Origin: Acidobacteriota bacterium
GTDB lineage: Bacteria; Acidobacteriota; UBA4820; DSQY01
NCBI GenBank assembly: GCA_021833665.1
Contig: JAKBES010000011.1
Span: 1-32,332, forward strand
Direction: 5' to 3'
Length of the DNA: 32,332 nucleotides
A program made the position numbers and the translations under genes. The notes beneath the pieces are model-generated. The model did not search any database. It saw nothing but the letters and a program-made list of their open reading frames with translations, and was not told the origin of the DNA. Shown here in pieces: positions 15,526 to 24,234 of the stretch (position 1 is its first letter; each line of letters starts with the position of its first letter).

Positions 15526-17715
15526 ATGGGAGCGAATCCAATGGACCGTAGAACGTTCATGCAAGTGACCGGCGCAGGCGCCGCCGCCACGGCCCTGATC
15601 ACCCAGACTGGATGCCTAAAATACTTTGAGAAGGGCACGGCGCAGGAGGCCGCGCCCACGGTGGTTCCCACCACCTGCGAGGTGTGCCCGAACAAATGTT
15701 CGGTGCTGGCGGTGGCGGAGGGCGGCGTGGTTCACAAGCTCAACCCGAACGCCGAGAGCCCGCGATCGAGAGGCATGCTCTGCGCCCGCGGGAACGCCGC
15801 CATCAAACAAGTCTATGACCCCGATCGTATCAAGCAGCCATTGATTCGCGCCGGCGCCAGAGGCGAGGGGAAATGGCGCGCGGTCTCCTGGGATGAAGCC
15901 TGGGACTACGCCGCCAAGAAGCTTTCAGAGGTCAAATCGAAGTACGGCCCCGAGGGAACCTTGTGGTCCTCCACGGAGGGGTTCCAAGAGGTCTTCTTCA
16001 AGAACCTCGGCCTGGCCCTGGGCTCGCCCAACATCGTCCGCCACCCCACCCTGTGCCTCGCTTCCGTGAACCTGGCCTACTCGGCCACCTTCGGGACCGT
16101 CCCCGCCTTCGACATGGAGAACGCCGACTACGTCATCATGTCCGGCGCAAACCGGTTCGAGGCCATCATCATCCCCGACACCATGGACCTCATCGGCTCC
16201 GTCATGCTCAAGAAGGCCAAGCTCGTCTACCTGGACCCGCGCTTCACGGTGACGGCCGCCAAGGCCGACCACTGGTTCCCCATCCGGCCCGGGACCGATC
16301 TCGCCTTCATCCTCGCCATGATCAACGTCATCGTGGGTGAGGGCAGGTACGACAAGGACTTCGTCGCCACCTATACGACGGGCTTCGACAAGCTCTCCGA
16401 CCACGTGCGCCAATACACGCCCGACTGGGCCGAGAAGGAAACGGAGATCGCCGCCCGGGACATCGTCCGCACGGCCCGGGAGTTCGCCGACGCCGCGCCG
16501 CGCGCCGTCTACTACGCGGGCCGCCGCAGCTCCTGGTACACCAACGACTTCCAGATGCGGCGCGCCCAGGCCATCCTCAACGCCATCGTGGGCAACTGGG
16601 ACCGCGAGGGAGGCATGGTGCCCAACGCCAAGATCTCCATGGGCGAATACCTCTTCCTCCCGTGGGACGATCCCAAGGCGGGGCGCGTGGACGAGATCGA
16701 CAAGAATTTCCCCCTCTCCGCCAAGGGCGACGGCGCCTATCTCAAGCTTCGGGAGAACGTGCTCTCGGGGCAGCCCTATCCGGTGAAGGGCTGGATGGTC
16801 TACAAGCAGGATCCCATGAACGCCCTGCCGGAGCAGGCCAAGACCGTCAAGATGCTCAAGCAGATGGACTTCGTGGGCGTCATCGACTTCCAGATGAGCG
16901 ATACGGCCTGGTACGCGGACGTGGTGTTCCCAGAATCTCACTACCTGGAGCGCACGGACCCCATGGAGATGATGCCGGGCATCTGGCCCGCCGTCGTCTA
17001 CCGGCAGCAGGTGGTGAAGCCCATCCACGACACCAAGCCCAACCTGGAGATCATTCAGGGCCTGGCCAAGCGCCTCAACCTCTCGGACTACTTCGACTAC
17101 ACGATGAAGGACTGGGTCGAGGCGCAGGCGAAGGACGTTCCCGTGGAGAACGCCTTCGACCACCTCCAGAAGCACGGTGTGGTTACCACCGGTGGCTTCC
17201 CGAAATACGGCACGACGCTCAAGCCGGACCACCGGTTCGTCACCAAGAGCGGGAAGATCGAGCTTTTCTCCGACCGGCTCCAGGAAAGCGGCTACGATCC
17301 GCTCCCCGTGTACAAGCCACCCGTGGAGCCCCAGCCGGGGCAGTTCCGCGTGGTCCTGGGCAGGCGGGCCTACTACACCCACGCGAACAACACGAACAAT
17401 CCGTGGCTTCACGAGTTCGCCCCCGAAAACCACCTCTGGATCAATCCCGAACCGGCGCAGCGGATGGGGATCCAGACGGGAGACCTCCTGGAGGTTTCCA
17501 GCAGGGTGGGGACCGTGCGGATCAAGGCGCGCGTCACCGACGAGATCCGTCCCGACTGCGTGTTCATGCTCCACGGGTTCGGCAAGCGGTCGCAGTGGCA
17601 GAAGCTGGCCTATGACAACGGCGCCAGCGACGCCCAGATTCTCGAAACGGCGTGGGACCAGGTCTCGGGCAACGCGGCGTTCCACGAAACCTTCGTGAAC
17701 ATCCGCAAGGTCTGA
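15526..17715 (+). CDS. Molybdopterin oxidoreductase catalytic subunit, Psr/Phs-like
   Basis: 729 aa of the DMSO-reductase superfamily. The N-terminus carries a Tat-type signal (DRRTFMQVTGAG, hydrophobic stretch to about residue 29). C30 follows in a poor lipobox context. A [4Fe-4S] site is C51-x2-C54-x3-C58-x27-C86. HPTLCLAS places C177 as the probable molybdenum ligand, as in NapA/PsrA/PhsA-type enzymes. The C-terminal MGD-binding domain (RRAYYTHANNTNNPWLHE) is complete. With its 4xFeS and NrfD partners it forms a periplasm-facing quinone-linked complex of the polysulfide/thiosulfate/tetrathionate reductase type. Arsenate or selenate cannot be excluded. ATG 15526 has GGGGGAGAGAG before it; ATG 15541 is the alternative. 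Confidence 0.85.
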   Translation: MGANPMDRRTFMQVTGAGAAATALITQTGCLKYFEKGTAQEAAPTVVPTTCEVCPNKCSVLAVAEGGVVHKLNPNAESPRSRGMLCARGNAAIKQVYDPDRIKQPLIRAGARGEGKWRAVSWDEAWDYAAKKLSEVKSKYGPEGTLWSSTEGFQEVFFKNLGLALGSPNIVRHPTLCLASVNLAYSATFGTVPAFDMENADYVIMSGANRFEAIIIPDTMDLIGSVMLKKAKLVYLDPRFTVTAAKADHWFPIRPGTDLAFILAMINVIVGEGRYDKDFVATYTTGFDKLSDHVRQYTPDWAEKETEIAARDIVRTAREFADAAPRAVYYAGRRSSWYTNDFQMRRAQAILNAIVGNWDREGGMVPNAKISMGEYLFLPWDDPKAGRVDEIDKNFPLSAKGDGAYLKLRENVLSGQPYPVKGWMVYKQDPMNALPEQAKTVKMLKQMDFVGVIDFQMSDTAWYADVVFPESHYLERTDPMEMMPGIWPAVVYRQQVVKPIHDTKPNLEIIQGLAKRLNLSDYFDYTMKDWVEAQAKDVPVENAFDHLQKHGVVTTGGFPKYGTTLKPDHRFVTKSGKIELFSDRLQESGYDPLPVYKPPVEPQPGQFRVVLGRRAYYTHANNTNNPWLHEFAPENHLWINPEPAQRMGIQTGDLLEVSSRVGTVRIKARVTDEIRPDCVFMLHGFGKRSQWQKLAYDNGASDAQILETAWDQVSGNAAFHETFVNIRKV

Positions 17716-17725
17716 GGGGACGACG

Positions 17726-18283
17726 ATGGCTGACCAAAAGAAAAAGAAGCGCTACGCGCTCGTGCTGGACTCGAAGAAGTGCATCAACTGCAAGGCCTGC
17801 GTGGTGGCCTGCAAGGCTGAAAACGGCGTCCCCGTGGGCAAGTTCCGGAACTGGATCGACGAGGAGAAGCGGGGTTCCTACCCCAAGCTCCTCATGACCT
17901 TCGATCCCGGCCAGTGCATGCACTGCGAGAACCCCTCCTGCGTCCGGGTCTGCCCCACGGGAGCCTCGTGGCAGAGATCGGACGGCATCGTTCTGGTGAA
18001 CTATTCGGACTGCATCGGCTGCCGCTACTGCATGATCGCCTGTCCTTACAACGCCCGCTACTTCCGGGAGGACCTGGGGGTCGTGGACAAGTGCACCTTC
18101 TGCGTGCAGAGGGTGGACAAGGGACAGCCGCCGGCGTGCGTGGAGACCTGCCCCTCCAAGGTGCGGGTCTTCGGAGACCTGGACGACCCGCAGGGAGAGC
18201 TCCACGATCTGCTCTCCACGCGGCGCTACCTGGTCAAGAAAGCGGAAACGGGCAACGGCCCGCAGTTGTATTACCTGCTGTAG
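17726..18283 (+). CDS. Four-cluster ferredoxin subunit, PsrB/NrfC-like
   Basis: 185 aa with sixteen cysteines in four groups: C19/22/25/29, C64/67/72/76, C96/99/102/106 and C123/126/138/142. This is the standard pattern for four [4Fe-4S] clusters in the electron-transfer subunit of CISM complexes. There is no signal peptide, so it would be exported with the Tat substrate. It starts 10 bp after the catalytic subunit stop and ends 10 bp before the NrfD gene. It passes electrons between the membrane subunit and the molybdenum site. Confidence 0.93.
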   Translation: MADQKKKKRYALVLDSKKCINCKACVVACKAENGVPVGKFRNWIDEEKRGSYPKLLMTFDPGQCMHCENPSCVRVCPTGASWQRSDGIVLVNYSDCIGCRYCMIACPYNARYFREDLGVVDKCTFCVQRVDKGQPPACVETCPSKVRVFGDLDDPQGELHDLLSTRRYLVKKAETGNGPQLYYLL

Positions 18284-18293
18284 GGAGAGAGCC

Positions 18294-19253
18294 ATGCAGA
18301 CCATCGAATGGGGTTTCCTGATCGTCAATTACCTATTCCTGGGCGGGCTTTCGGCGGGCATCTTTTTCGTCTCGGCCCTCGCCACCTACCTCCAGGAGAA
18401 CGGCCAGCCGGCCTATCCGCGCATCGCCAAGTACGGAGCCATGATGGCCCCCTGGCCCGTGGCCTTCGGGTCGTTCCTCCTGATCTTCGACCTGGGCAAC
18501 TGGTACCGGTTCTACAAGCTCTTCGTCACCTTCCGCTGGGAGAGCCCCATGTCCATCGGCTCCTGGCTGCTCATGATCTTCACGACCCTCACGTTCCTTT
18601 ACTTCTGGTCGTGGTTGCCCGCCGAGTTCCGCCAGAAGCTCTTCGCCATGGTCCCCAAACGCCTGGCCTTCCTCAACCGCCTGAACGTGGACCTCTCCGG
18701 GTGGAGCCGTCCCCTGGCCATGGCGGGATTTCCCTTCGCCGTGGGCGTGGGCATTTACACGGGCGTGCTCCTGGGAGCCGTCCAGGCCCGGCCCTTCTGG
18801 AACACCAACCTGGTGGCCCAGATGTTTCTCTTCTCGGCCCTCTCCACGGGCACGGCGGCTCTCATCCTGGCCCTTTCCTTCAACAAGAAGAGCCTCGATT
18901 TCAAGCAGGTGCGGTTCCTCTACACGCTGGACATCTGCTTCATCATCCTGGAGTTCTTCATCGTCCTGCCCTACCTCATCCACGGGAAGCTCTCGGTCCT
19001 GGCCGTGCAGGAGGCGCTGAAGCTCATCCTGGGCGGCCCGTACACGCTCGCCTTCTGGCTCTTCTTCCTGGGGCTGGGGCTCCTGCTCCCGCTGGCCATC
19101 GAGCTGTGGGAGATGGCCCCCGTCTTCCGGCAGAAGAGCACGATCCATCACAACAAACCCCTGGCCTCCGCGGCCGCGCTCTTGGTTCTGGCGGGCGGCT
19201 ACCTGTTGAGGTTCATCTTCGTCTATGCCGGCCAAATCAGCGCGTTCAAGTGA
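18294..19253 (+). CDS. NrfD/PsrC-type membrane quinone-interacting subunit
   Basis: 319 aa, strongly hydrophobic, with about eight to nine membrane helices. The opening WGFLIVNYLFLGGLSAGIFFVSAL is characteristic of PsrC/NrfD proteins. It should anchor the PsrAB-like pair and exchange electrons with the menaquinone/quinol pool, without haem. GGGAGAGAGCC precedes the ATG. Order and spacing (catalytic, FeS, NrfD) are those of polysulfide/thiosulfate reductase operons. Confidence 0.92.
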   Translation: MQTIEWGFLIVNYLFLGGLSAGIFFVSALATYLQENGQPAYPRIAKYGAMMAPWPVAFGSFLLIFDLGNWYRFYKLFVTFRWESPMSIGSWLLMIFTTLTFLYFWSWLPAEFRQKLFAMVPKRLAFLNRLNVDLSGWSRPLAMAGFPFAVGVGIYTGVLLGAVQARPFWNTNLVAQMFLFSALSTGTAALILALSFNKKSLDFKQVRFLYTLDICFIILEFFIVLPYLIHGKLSVLAVQEALKLILGGPYTLAFWLFFLGLGLLLPLAIELWEMAPVFRQKSTIHHNKPLASAAALLVLAGGYLLRFIFVYAGQISAFK

Positions 19254-19272
19254 GGGAGGAGGCTTGGGAACG

Positions 19273-19926
19273 ATGGACAACAGCGGCAGAGAGGATCTGA
19301 TAGGCGCCCTCTCGGAGGTCTTCAGCGTCCTGTCCGAGGTGTTCCTGGAGCCCGAGGCGGACGTGAAGGTACGGCTCGCGGGCGTGATCGGGCGCTGTCC
19401 CGAGAGGTGTCCCGGGCTGGACGGCCTTCCCGGGGCTCTGGCCGCCATGGTCGAGCACTGCGGCAAGCCTCAGCACCAGGCCGTGGAGTACGTCCGCCTC
19501 TTTCTCCACGGCAGCGGGAACGCCACGGTGCACCCTTACGAGTCGGTGTTCACCTACAACCGGCTCATGGCCCCCGAGTGCCTCGGCGACCTCAAGGCCC
19601 TGCATGAATCCGCGGGCATACGGCCCCGCAAGGGGCTCACCTTGCCGCAGGACCACCTGGGGCTCGAGCTGGAATTCCTGTCGTATATCCTCGCCGGATT
19701 CGCGCAGGCTGAGGACGCGGCGGAGCAGGAGCGATGGCGTGAGACGGCCGGGGTCCTCCTGCGCCGGCACCTGGTCCCCTTCGGGCGCCAGTTCGTGAGG
19801 AAGCTGGGGGATGCGCAGCCCAACCCCTACTTCGCCAGCGCGGGAGACGCCCTCGTGGAGGGGCTCCACGCGTGCACCCTCCTTTTGGGCATTGACATGG
19901 AACCGTCCGCAGGTTCCGATCAATAG
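19273..19926 (+). CDS. TorD/DmsD-family molybdoenzyme chaperone
   Basis: 217 aa, helical, without signal. Family motifs are visible: EYVRLFLHGS, PYESVFTYNRL and LPQDHLGLELEFLSYIL. These proteins bind the Tat signal of their molybdoenzyme and hold it for cofactor insertion before export. It is the last gene of the Psr-like operon, consistent with serving that catalytic subunit. ATG 19273 follows GGGAGGAGG (spacing slightly long); the track's earlier start at 19225 lies inside the NrfD gene and is unsupported. A hairpin terminator follows. Confidence 0.88.
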   Translation: MDNSGREDLIGALSEVFSVLSEVFLEPEADVKVRLAGVIGRCPERCPGLDGLPGALAAMVEHCGKPQHQAVEYVRLFLHGSGNATVHPYESVFTYNRLMAPECLGDLKALHESAGIRPRKGLTLPQDHLGLELEFLSYILAGFAQAEDAAEQERWRETAGVLLRRHLVPFGRQFVRKLGDAQPNPYFASAGDALVEGLHACTLLLGIDMEPSAGSDQ

Positions 19927-19932
19927 AAGTTC

Positions 19933-19961
19933 GGGGGCGGGCCTTTGGCGGGCCCGCCCCC
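19933..19961 (+). terminator. Terminator of the Psr-like operon
   Basis: A perfect 11-bp stem, GGGGGCGGGCC (19933-19943) / GGCCCGCCCCC (19951-19961), with loop TTTGGCG, followed by TTTCCCCCT. It lies 6 bp after the TorD stop and 32 bp from the end of the convergent trmO gene, so it may serve both strands. Confidence 0.75.
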
Positions 19962-19993
19962 TTTCCCCCTCAACAACACAGCGGCTCTCACCG

Positions 19994-20509
19994 TCAGGAT
20001 TGCTCCTCCTGCCACCAGCCCAGCCTGGGCGACTCGGCGCAGTCGTGGGAGGGCAGATAGGGCTTGATGTCCAGCAGGGGCGTGTGGTCGCAAAGGTCGG
20101 CACCCAGGACCAGAAGGTCTCCCCCCTCGCGCTTCACCAGCTCCACGAGGGTGAGGCCGAGGGGATTGGGCCGCCTCGGCGACCGGGTGGCGAAGACCCC
20201 ATGGTCCATGTCCCGCTCCTTGGGCTTCACCAGAAGGTCGAAGCCGTCGCTCCTGTGAAGGAGAACGATCAGCCATAGGTGGCTGAATCCTTCCAGATCA
20301 TCGAGCCCCGGCACGTAATCGGGAAAGACGTGGACCGTGGACCTCCCGATGCGCTTGAAGTGGCGCGGCGCTTCCACGGGCGTTGAAAAGGGGGCGCGTA
20401 TGACGCCGATGGGCCGAACGCGCCAGCTCAGGCTCGGCCCGCCCCCTTCGGGGCACGGGGCCTCCCGCTCGGCCTCGTGTTCAAGGTCTGGCGGCTTGGG
20501 CCGGCTCAT
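19994..20509 (-). CDS. trmO: tRNA (N6-threonylcarbamoyladenosine(37)-N6)-methyltransferase, TsaA/YaeB family
   Basis: 171 aa. The family blocks are clear: the N-terminal strand RPIGVIRAPF, GLDDLEGFSHLWLI, GVFATRSPRRPNPLGLT and TPLLDIKPYLP. TrmO methylates t6A37 of ANN-decoding tRNAs using S-adenosylmethionine. I place the start at ATG 20509, because GGAGGGGGGAAGG lies just before it. The track's start at 20533 would put that ribosome site inside the gene. The start overlaps the cytochrome b gene by 29 nt, so translation is probably coupled. A tRNA-modification gene at the tail of a cytochrome operon is likely incidental. Some TsaA-like proteins occur with metal genes, so another role is possible. 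Confidence 0.87.
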   Translation of the reverse strand: MSRPKPPDLEHEAEREAPCPEGGGPSLSWRVRPIGVIRAPFSTPVEAPRHFKRIGRSTVHVFPDYVPGLDDLEGFSHLWLIVLLHRSDGFDLLVKPKERDMDHGVFATRSPRRPNPLGLTLVELVKREGGDLLVLGADLCDHTPLLDIKPYLPSHDCAESPRLGWWQEEQS

Positions 20510-21134
20510 GGCCTTCCCCCCTCCCCGCTTCATAGCCCGTGATCATGGCTCTCAACAGGCTCCAAGGTGTCGTGCCCGTGGTGGCGAGGTAGATGTGGCC
20601 GATGAGGAAGGCGAGGAAGAGGTAGGCGCCCAGGGTGTGGGCCGGGCCAAGAACCCTTAGTCCGCCGACGCGTTCGAAGGTGGCCGGCCAGCGGTTGGCG
20701 CCCCACATGAGGACGCCCGTGATGATCTGATAGGGCAGCAGGATGTTCAGGAGCGCCAGGTAGGTGACCTTCTGAAGGGGATTGAGCTTGTGCCTGGGGT
20801 CCGTCTCGTAAGGGTGCGGCTCGCCCTTGAAGATGCCGTACAGGTAGAAGCGCGCTTGCCGAACCGCGCCCCCCGTGAAGTCGTCCATCTTGGGCAGGAA
20901 GTGGTGATATTTGTCGGCCGTCAAATGGTAGAACAGGCCGAGGAAGGCGTTCAGAATCAGGGCGAATCCGATCCAGGAGTGCCAGCTCACGGCGTGGGCC
21001 ATGGACCCGAGGATGCCGAAGCGGTCGGGGTAGTGGATGGCGAAGCCGCTGAGGATCAGCATGATCATGGCCGCCGCCTGGAGCCAGTGCCAGATCCGCT
21101 CGTGAAGGGCGTAGAGGGGTTTGGACGCGCTCAT
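20481..21134 (-). CDS. Membrane cytochrome b (b561/hydrogenase-cytochrome b type)
   Basis: 217 aa with four main hydrophobic helices. Candidate haem b ligands are H16 (HERIWHWLQ), H52 or H47, H70, H166 and H180. The ending TTGTTPWSLLRAMITGYE is typical of the cytochrome b subunits of thiosulfate reductase, formate dehydrogenase and Ni-Fe hydrogenase. Its ATG overlaps the stop of the octahaem cytochrome (ATGA), indicating translational coupling and probably a complex. It would oxidise or reduce the membrane quinone and exchange electrons with the periplasmic haems. GGAGGCAGGTC is the ribosome site; the track's start at 21224 is rejected. Confidence 0.85.
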   Translation of the reverse strand: MSASKPLYALHERIWHWLQAAAMIMLILSGFAIHYPDRFGILGSMAHAVSWHSWIGFALILNAFLGLFYHLTADKYHHFLPKMDDFTGGAVRQARFYLYGIFKGEPHPYETDPRHKLNPLQKVTYLALLNILLPYQIITGVLMWGANRWPATFERVGGLRVLGPAHTLGAYLFLAFLIGHIYLATTGTTPWSLLRAMITGYEAGRGEGHEPAQAARP

Positions 21135-23263
21135 GACCTGCCTCCAAAGAGACGGATGGCTCCGTGAATGAGGGCGAAGAGCAGGGCTCCCACGACGCTC
21201 AGCCAGCCCAGCCACTCGATCCACGTGGCCCTGCTGTTGCCGATGATGTAGAAGGAACTGAGGAGGGGCCTATTGTTGAAGGTTGGGTTTTTCCCTTCGT
21301 AGTTGACGACGTTGATGGGCTTCCCGCCGTAGATGACGGGCACGTCCTTGGGCAGGGCGTCGTCCAGGTCGAGGGGACGGTGGAGGATGCTGTTTTTGGC
21401 GTGGCAGGCGGTGCAGTCCTTGGTGGCCTGTTCCTTCCCAACGATGCTGTGGCTCATGGCCCAGGGGACGATCTCGATGCGCAGCTCGGGTTCGGAGATG
21501 CCCGCGTATTTCTGCAGGAGGCCCTTCACGAGGGCGATCTTCTCAGGCGTGGTGTAGAGGGCTTGAGCGCGGTCGATGATGCCGTCCTTGTCCCCGAACT
21601 CCTTCACGATCTCGGGGCGGTAGGTCCAGCCGTTGGATTTGTCCCAGCTCTCGAAGAAGGCCTTCTGAATCTGCCAGGTGAACACGGGACGGCCCTTGGC
21701 CTTGTCAAACCAGTAGACGCCCGTGATGAGGTTGGTGGGCCGGATCTCCAGATGCCCGTCCTTGGCGGGCGTGGGGACGTAGGCCGGCTGGAAGCCCGTG
21801 ACCTTGGAGTCGGGATCCACGATGTCGCCGTCGATGCCGCGGAAGGTGATCCGGCTCGTGCCCGTGTCCATCAGGAAGCCCCACTCATCGCTGCGGTAGG
21901 CCCAGAAATGGATGGCGGGGATGTGGCAGGTTTGGCAGGCGAGGGCCTTGAAGTGAAGGCTCTTGTAGGGCAGGAAGGCGTGGGTCCTTTCCGCGTCGTG
22001 GCAGTCGGCGCATCCCCTCATGGTGTTGTGGCGGGTCATGTTCACCGTCTCGGGGGGGATGTTGCCCCGGGCGAAGTTGTGGTCGGGGCGCTTGAGGTAG
22101 ATGGCGATGTCCTCGCTCACGGGTTTGTATTTCAGATACTTCTGGCTGTCCTCCTGGATCTTGCGGCCGGGGTTGTTGGGCGAGAAGTGGCAATCGATGC
22201 AAATAAGCCCTTTGGCGGCGTGCACGTCCCAGGGAAAATTCATCTTGTCCTTGCCCACGATGTGAGGGGAGACGGTGTCGCTGATCTTGGCGCCGTTGTA
22301 GATCCATCCTGCCTTCTCCGTGCCCCTCATGATGTCGGCGTGCTGGATGGGCTGGATGGTGGTGGCATCGCGCGCGGTGAAGCCGTGGCACTTGGCGCAG
22401 TTTTCGAGGGTGGGGTCGGACAAGTTGAGGACATCCTGCTTCACCGTTCCGTCGGCGTTGAACGCGGCGCGGTCATAGAGGAAGGCGCCTTTGGCGTCCT
22501 TGGTCACGATGCCCGTCTGAGAGAGGGTGGCGTTGTTGGCCCACCTGAAGTTGCCCGCGCTCATCTCCTCCCGCCGAGCCCCGCGGCTGGCCTTGGGCAC
22601 GTGGCAGAGGAAGCAGTCGCCTTCCGCCGTGCCGCTCTTCTCCCAATCCCACGGCACGACCTTCCCCGACTCCCGGTCCCTGATGGTATAGCTCGGGTCC
22701 ATGGGGCCCTTGGCTTTCGCGTCGGGGGACAGGAACTTGCGGCCGTAGAGGTCGTATTCGGAGATGCCTCCGCCCGTGTGGCAGACGCCGCACTTGGTGA
22801 GCCACTCGGGCTGGCTCATGTCCGCGTCCGCCGCCTCCGTGATGCCCGCGTGGGTGAGCTGCCGGTTGGGGATGATGGAGAATTTGCCGAACATGCCCGG
22901 CGATGAGTTGAAAGGAGCTATCCCGTGGGCTTTCAGGAGGGCCGGATCCATTTCGTTCTTGCCCTGCTGGAAGTGGAAGCTGTTGGTGATGAAGTCGTAG
23001 TCGTGGCAGTCCCCGCCGCACGTCTGGCGCGTGCTGATGGGGTTGCCCGTGTCCAGCACGTTCTTCCCCGCCGCGTCCTTCAGCACCAGGGCCGGATGGA
23101 GCAGCTTGGGGGGAGCGGGCTGATCGCCTGCTTGCTTCATTCCCGGGTCCTGCCCCGCCATGGTGGCGATGCCCAGCACCGCCGCCAGGACCAGGAAGGC
23201 GGGGGACACACGTATTCTGCCGTCCCGCCGCCCGTGGAGGCGGGACCTTGCATCACGAATCAT
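21131..23263 (-). CDS. Membrane-anchored octahaem c-type cytochrome
   Basis: 710 aa. An N-terminal signal/anchor (about 18-36) is followed by a large periplasmic part with seven CxxCH motifs (histidines near 162, 221, 293, 359, 422, 447, 621) and one CGGDCH (82-87), a CX3CH variant, giving eight sites. A C-terminal helix (about 682-702) ends in basic residues and anchors the protein. The stretch between haems 7 and 8 is about 170 residues without haem. With the coupled cytochrome b this resembles quinone-linked multihaem units such as CbcL-type proteins of Geobacter, where the two functions are fused. This comparison is by architecture only. It could instead be a terminal reductase. GGAGAAAACTC precedes the ATG. 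Confidence 0.88.
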   Translation of the reverse strand: MIRDARSRLHGRRDGRIRVSPAFLVLAAVLGIATMAGQDPGMKQAGDQPAPPKLLHPALVLKDAAGKNVLDTGNPISTRQTCGGDCHDYDFITNSFHFQQGKNEMDPALLKAHGIAPFNSSPGMFGKFSIIPNRQLTHAGITEAADADMSQPEWLTKCGVCHTGGGISEYDLYGRKFLSPDAKAKGPMDPSYTIRDRESGKVVPWDWEKSGTAEGDCFLCHVPKASRGARREEMSAGNFRWANNATLSQTGIVTKDAKGAFLYDRAAFNADGTVKQDVLNLSDPTLENCAKCHGFTARDATTIQPIQHADIMRGTEKAGWIYNGAKISDTVSPHIVGKDKMNFPWDVHAAKGLICIDCHFSPNNPGRKIQEDSQKYLKYKPVSEDIAIYLKRPDHNFARGNIPPETVNMTRHNTMRGCADCHDAERTHAFLPYKSLHFKALACQTCHIPAIHFWAYRSDEWGFLMDTGTSRITFRGIDGDIVDPDSKVTGFQPAYVPTPAKDGHLEIRPTNLITGVYWFDKAKGRPVFTWQIQKAFFESWDKSNGWTYRPEIVKEFGDKDGIIDRAQALYTTPEKIALVKGLLQKYAGISEPELRIEIVPWAMSHSIVGKEQATKDCTACHAKNSILHRPLDLDDALPKDVPVIYGGKPINVVNYEGKNPTFNNRPLLSSFYIIGNSRATWIEWLGWLSVVGALLFALIHGAIRLFGGRS

Positions 23264-23304
23264 GAGTTTTCTCCTTGGCTCCGTTCAGCCCCTAGTGGTT
23301 CGCG

Positions 23305-24234
23305 TCAGCGGGCCGCCTCTTGCAGGGCCTTGATGAGATGGTCGAAGAGCGCGGTGTAGGACTTGGCCCCAGGGATCCCTTCGATGGACGAGGCCACTTC
23401 GATGACCTTGAGGCCAGGCTCCTGCCGGAACGCCTTGCCGTATTCAGGGGGAGTGCTGGGGTCCACGATGACGATCTGGGCCTTCATCTCCTTCACGTGG
23501 TCAACGAGGAGCTTGGGCGTGGGGAGGACGCCAGGGGTTCCCTTGCACACCACGAAGGTGGGTCCGCCGAGCTTGGAAAAGTTCTGCCAGCCGCACTGGG
23601 CGCTGAAGATGCGCAGATTGGAGAGGGGCTCCAGTTCCTTCTTCCAGCGGACGATGTCTCCGGCCACGGCCTTCTGGAAGGCCTCGGCGTTGGCGAGGAA
23701 GTAGGCCCTCTTGTCGGGTCTCAGGTCGCCCAGGCCCTCCGCCGCCGCCCGGGCGATGGTGGCTCCGTTCTGGGGGTTGAGCCAGAAGAAGGGGTCCCCT
23801 TCCATCTGGGAGGGGTCCACGTATCCGAAGCACGTGGAGGTGGGGACGTTGACCCTCGCCGCGCCTTTGGAGACGTCGATCCAGCCCGCGCCCGCTTCCT
23901 TCGATGCTGCGGCCGGCGTGCCCTTGTCTAGGGCCGCGTTGATGGCCGCCGACTCGTTGAAGAATCCCGTCCAGACCACCGCGTCGGCCTTGGCCAGCCT
24001 CGCGAGCACGGCGGGCTCCACGGCCAGGTTCTTTCTGAGGATGCACCCCTTGAACAGGCTGAAGGTGTCCACCTGGTTGCCGCCCACGACTCTGACGATG
24101 GCCTCGATGTCCGGCTCCGTCACGGCCACCTGCAGTTTTCCTCCCGGCCCGGCCAGCACGGCCAAGGTTCCAAGGGCCCACGCCGCCACCGCGCAGAGGG
24201 CCAGACGGCCCCATGAACTCCGTGTCGTTGTCAT
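23305..24234 (-). CDS. ZnuA/TroA-like metal-type substrate-binding protein with remodelled site
   Basis: 309 aa, signal peptide about 1-28 (LAVLAGP). The fold signature of cluster-9 metal-binding proteins is visible: VEPAVLARLAKADAVVWTGFFNE, GDPFFWLNPQNGATIARA and the closing IVIVDPSTPPEYGKAF. The usual histidine ligands look absent: DPH is DPF, the SHDAF-like segment is FSAQCGWQNF, and the PGxDPH-like segment is FKGCILRKN. Cysteines at 64, 135, 214 and 230 are the only soft ligands nearby. No permease or ATPase gene is adjacent. A periplasmic metal or cofactor carrier for the cytochrome system is more likely than zinc import (inference). ATGA overlap with the NifX-like gene; GGAGGTGTGAG ribosome site. 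Confidence 0.75.
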   Translation of the reverse strand: MTTTRSSWGRLALCAVAAWALGTLAVLAGPGGKLQVAVTEPDIEAIVRVVGGNQVDTFSLFKGCILRKNLAVEPAVLARLAKADAVVWTGFFNESAAINAALDKGTPAAASKEAGAGWIDVSKGAARVNVPTSTCFGYVDPSQMEGDPFFWLNPQNGATIARAAAEGLGDLRPDKRAYFLANAEAFQKAVAGDIVRWKKELEPLSNLRIFSAQCGWQNFSKLGGPTFVVCKGTPGVLPTPKLLVDHVKEMKAQIVIVDPSTPPEYGKAFRQEPGLKVIEVASSIEGIPGAKSYTALFDHLIKALQEAAR

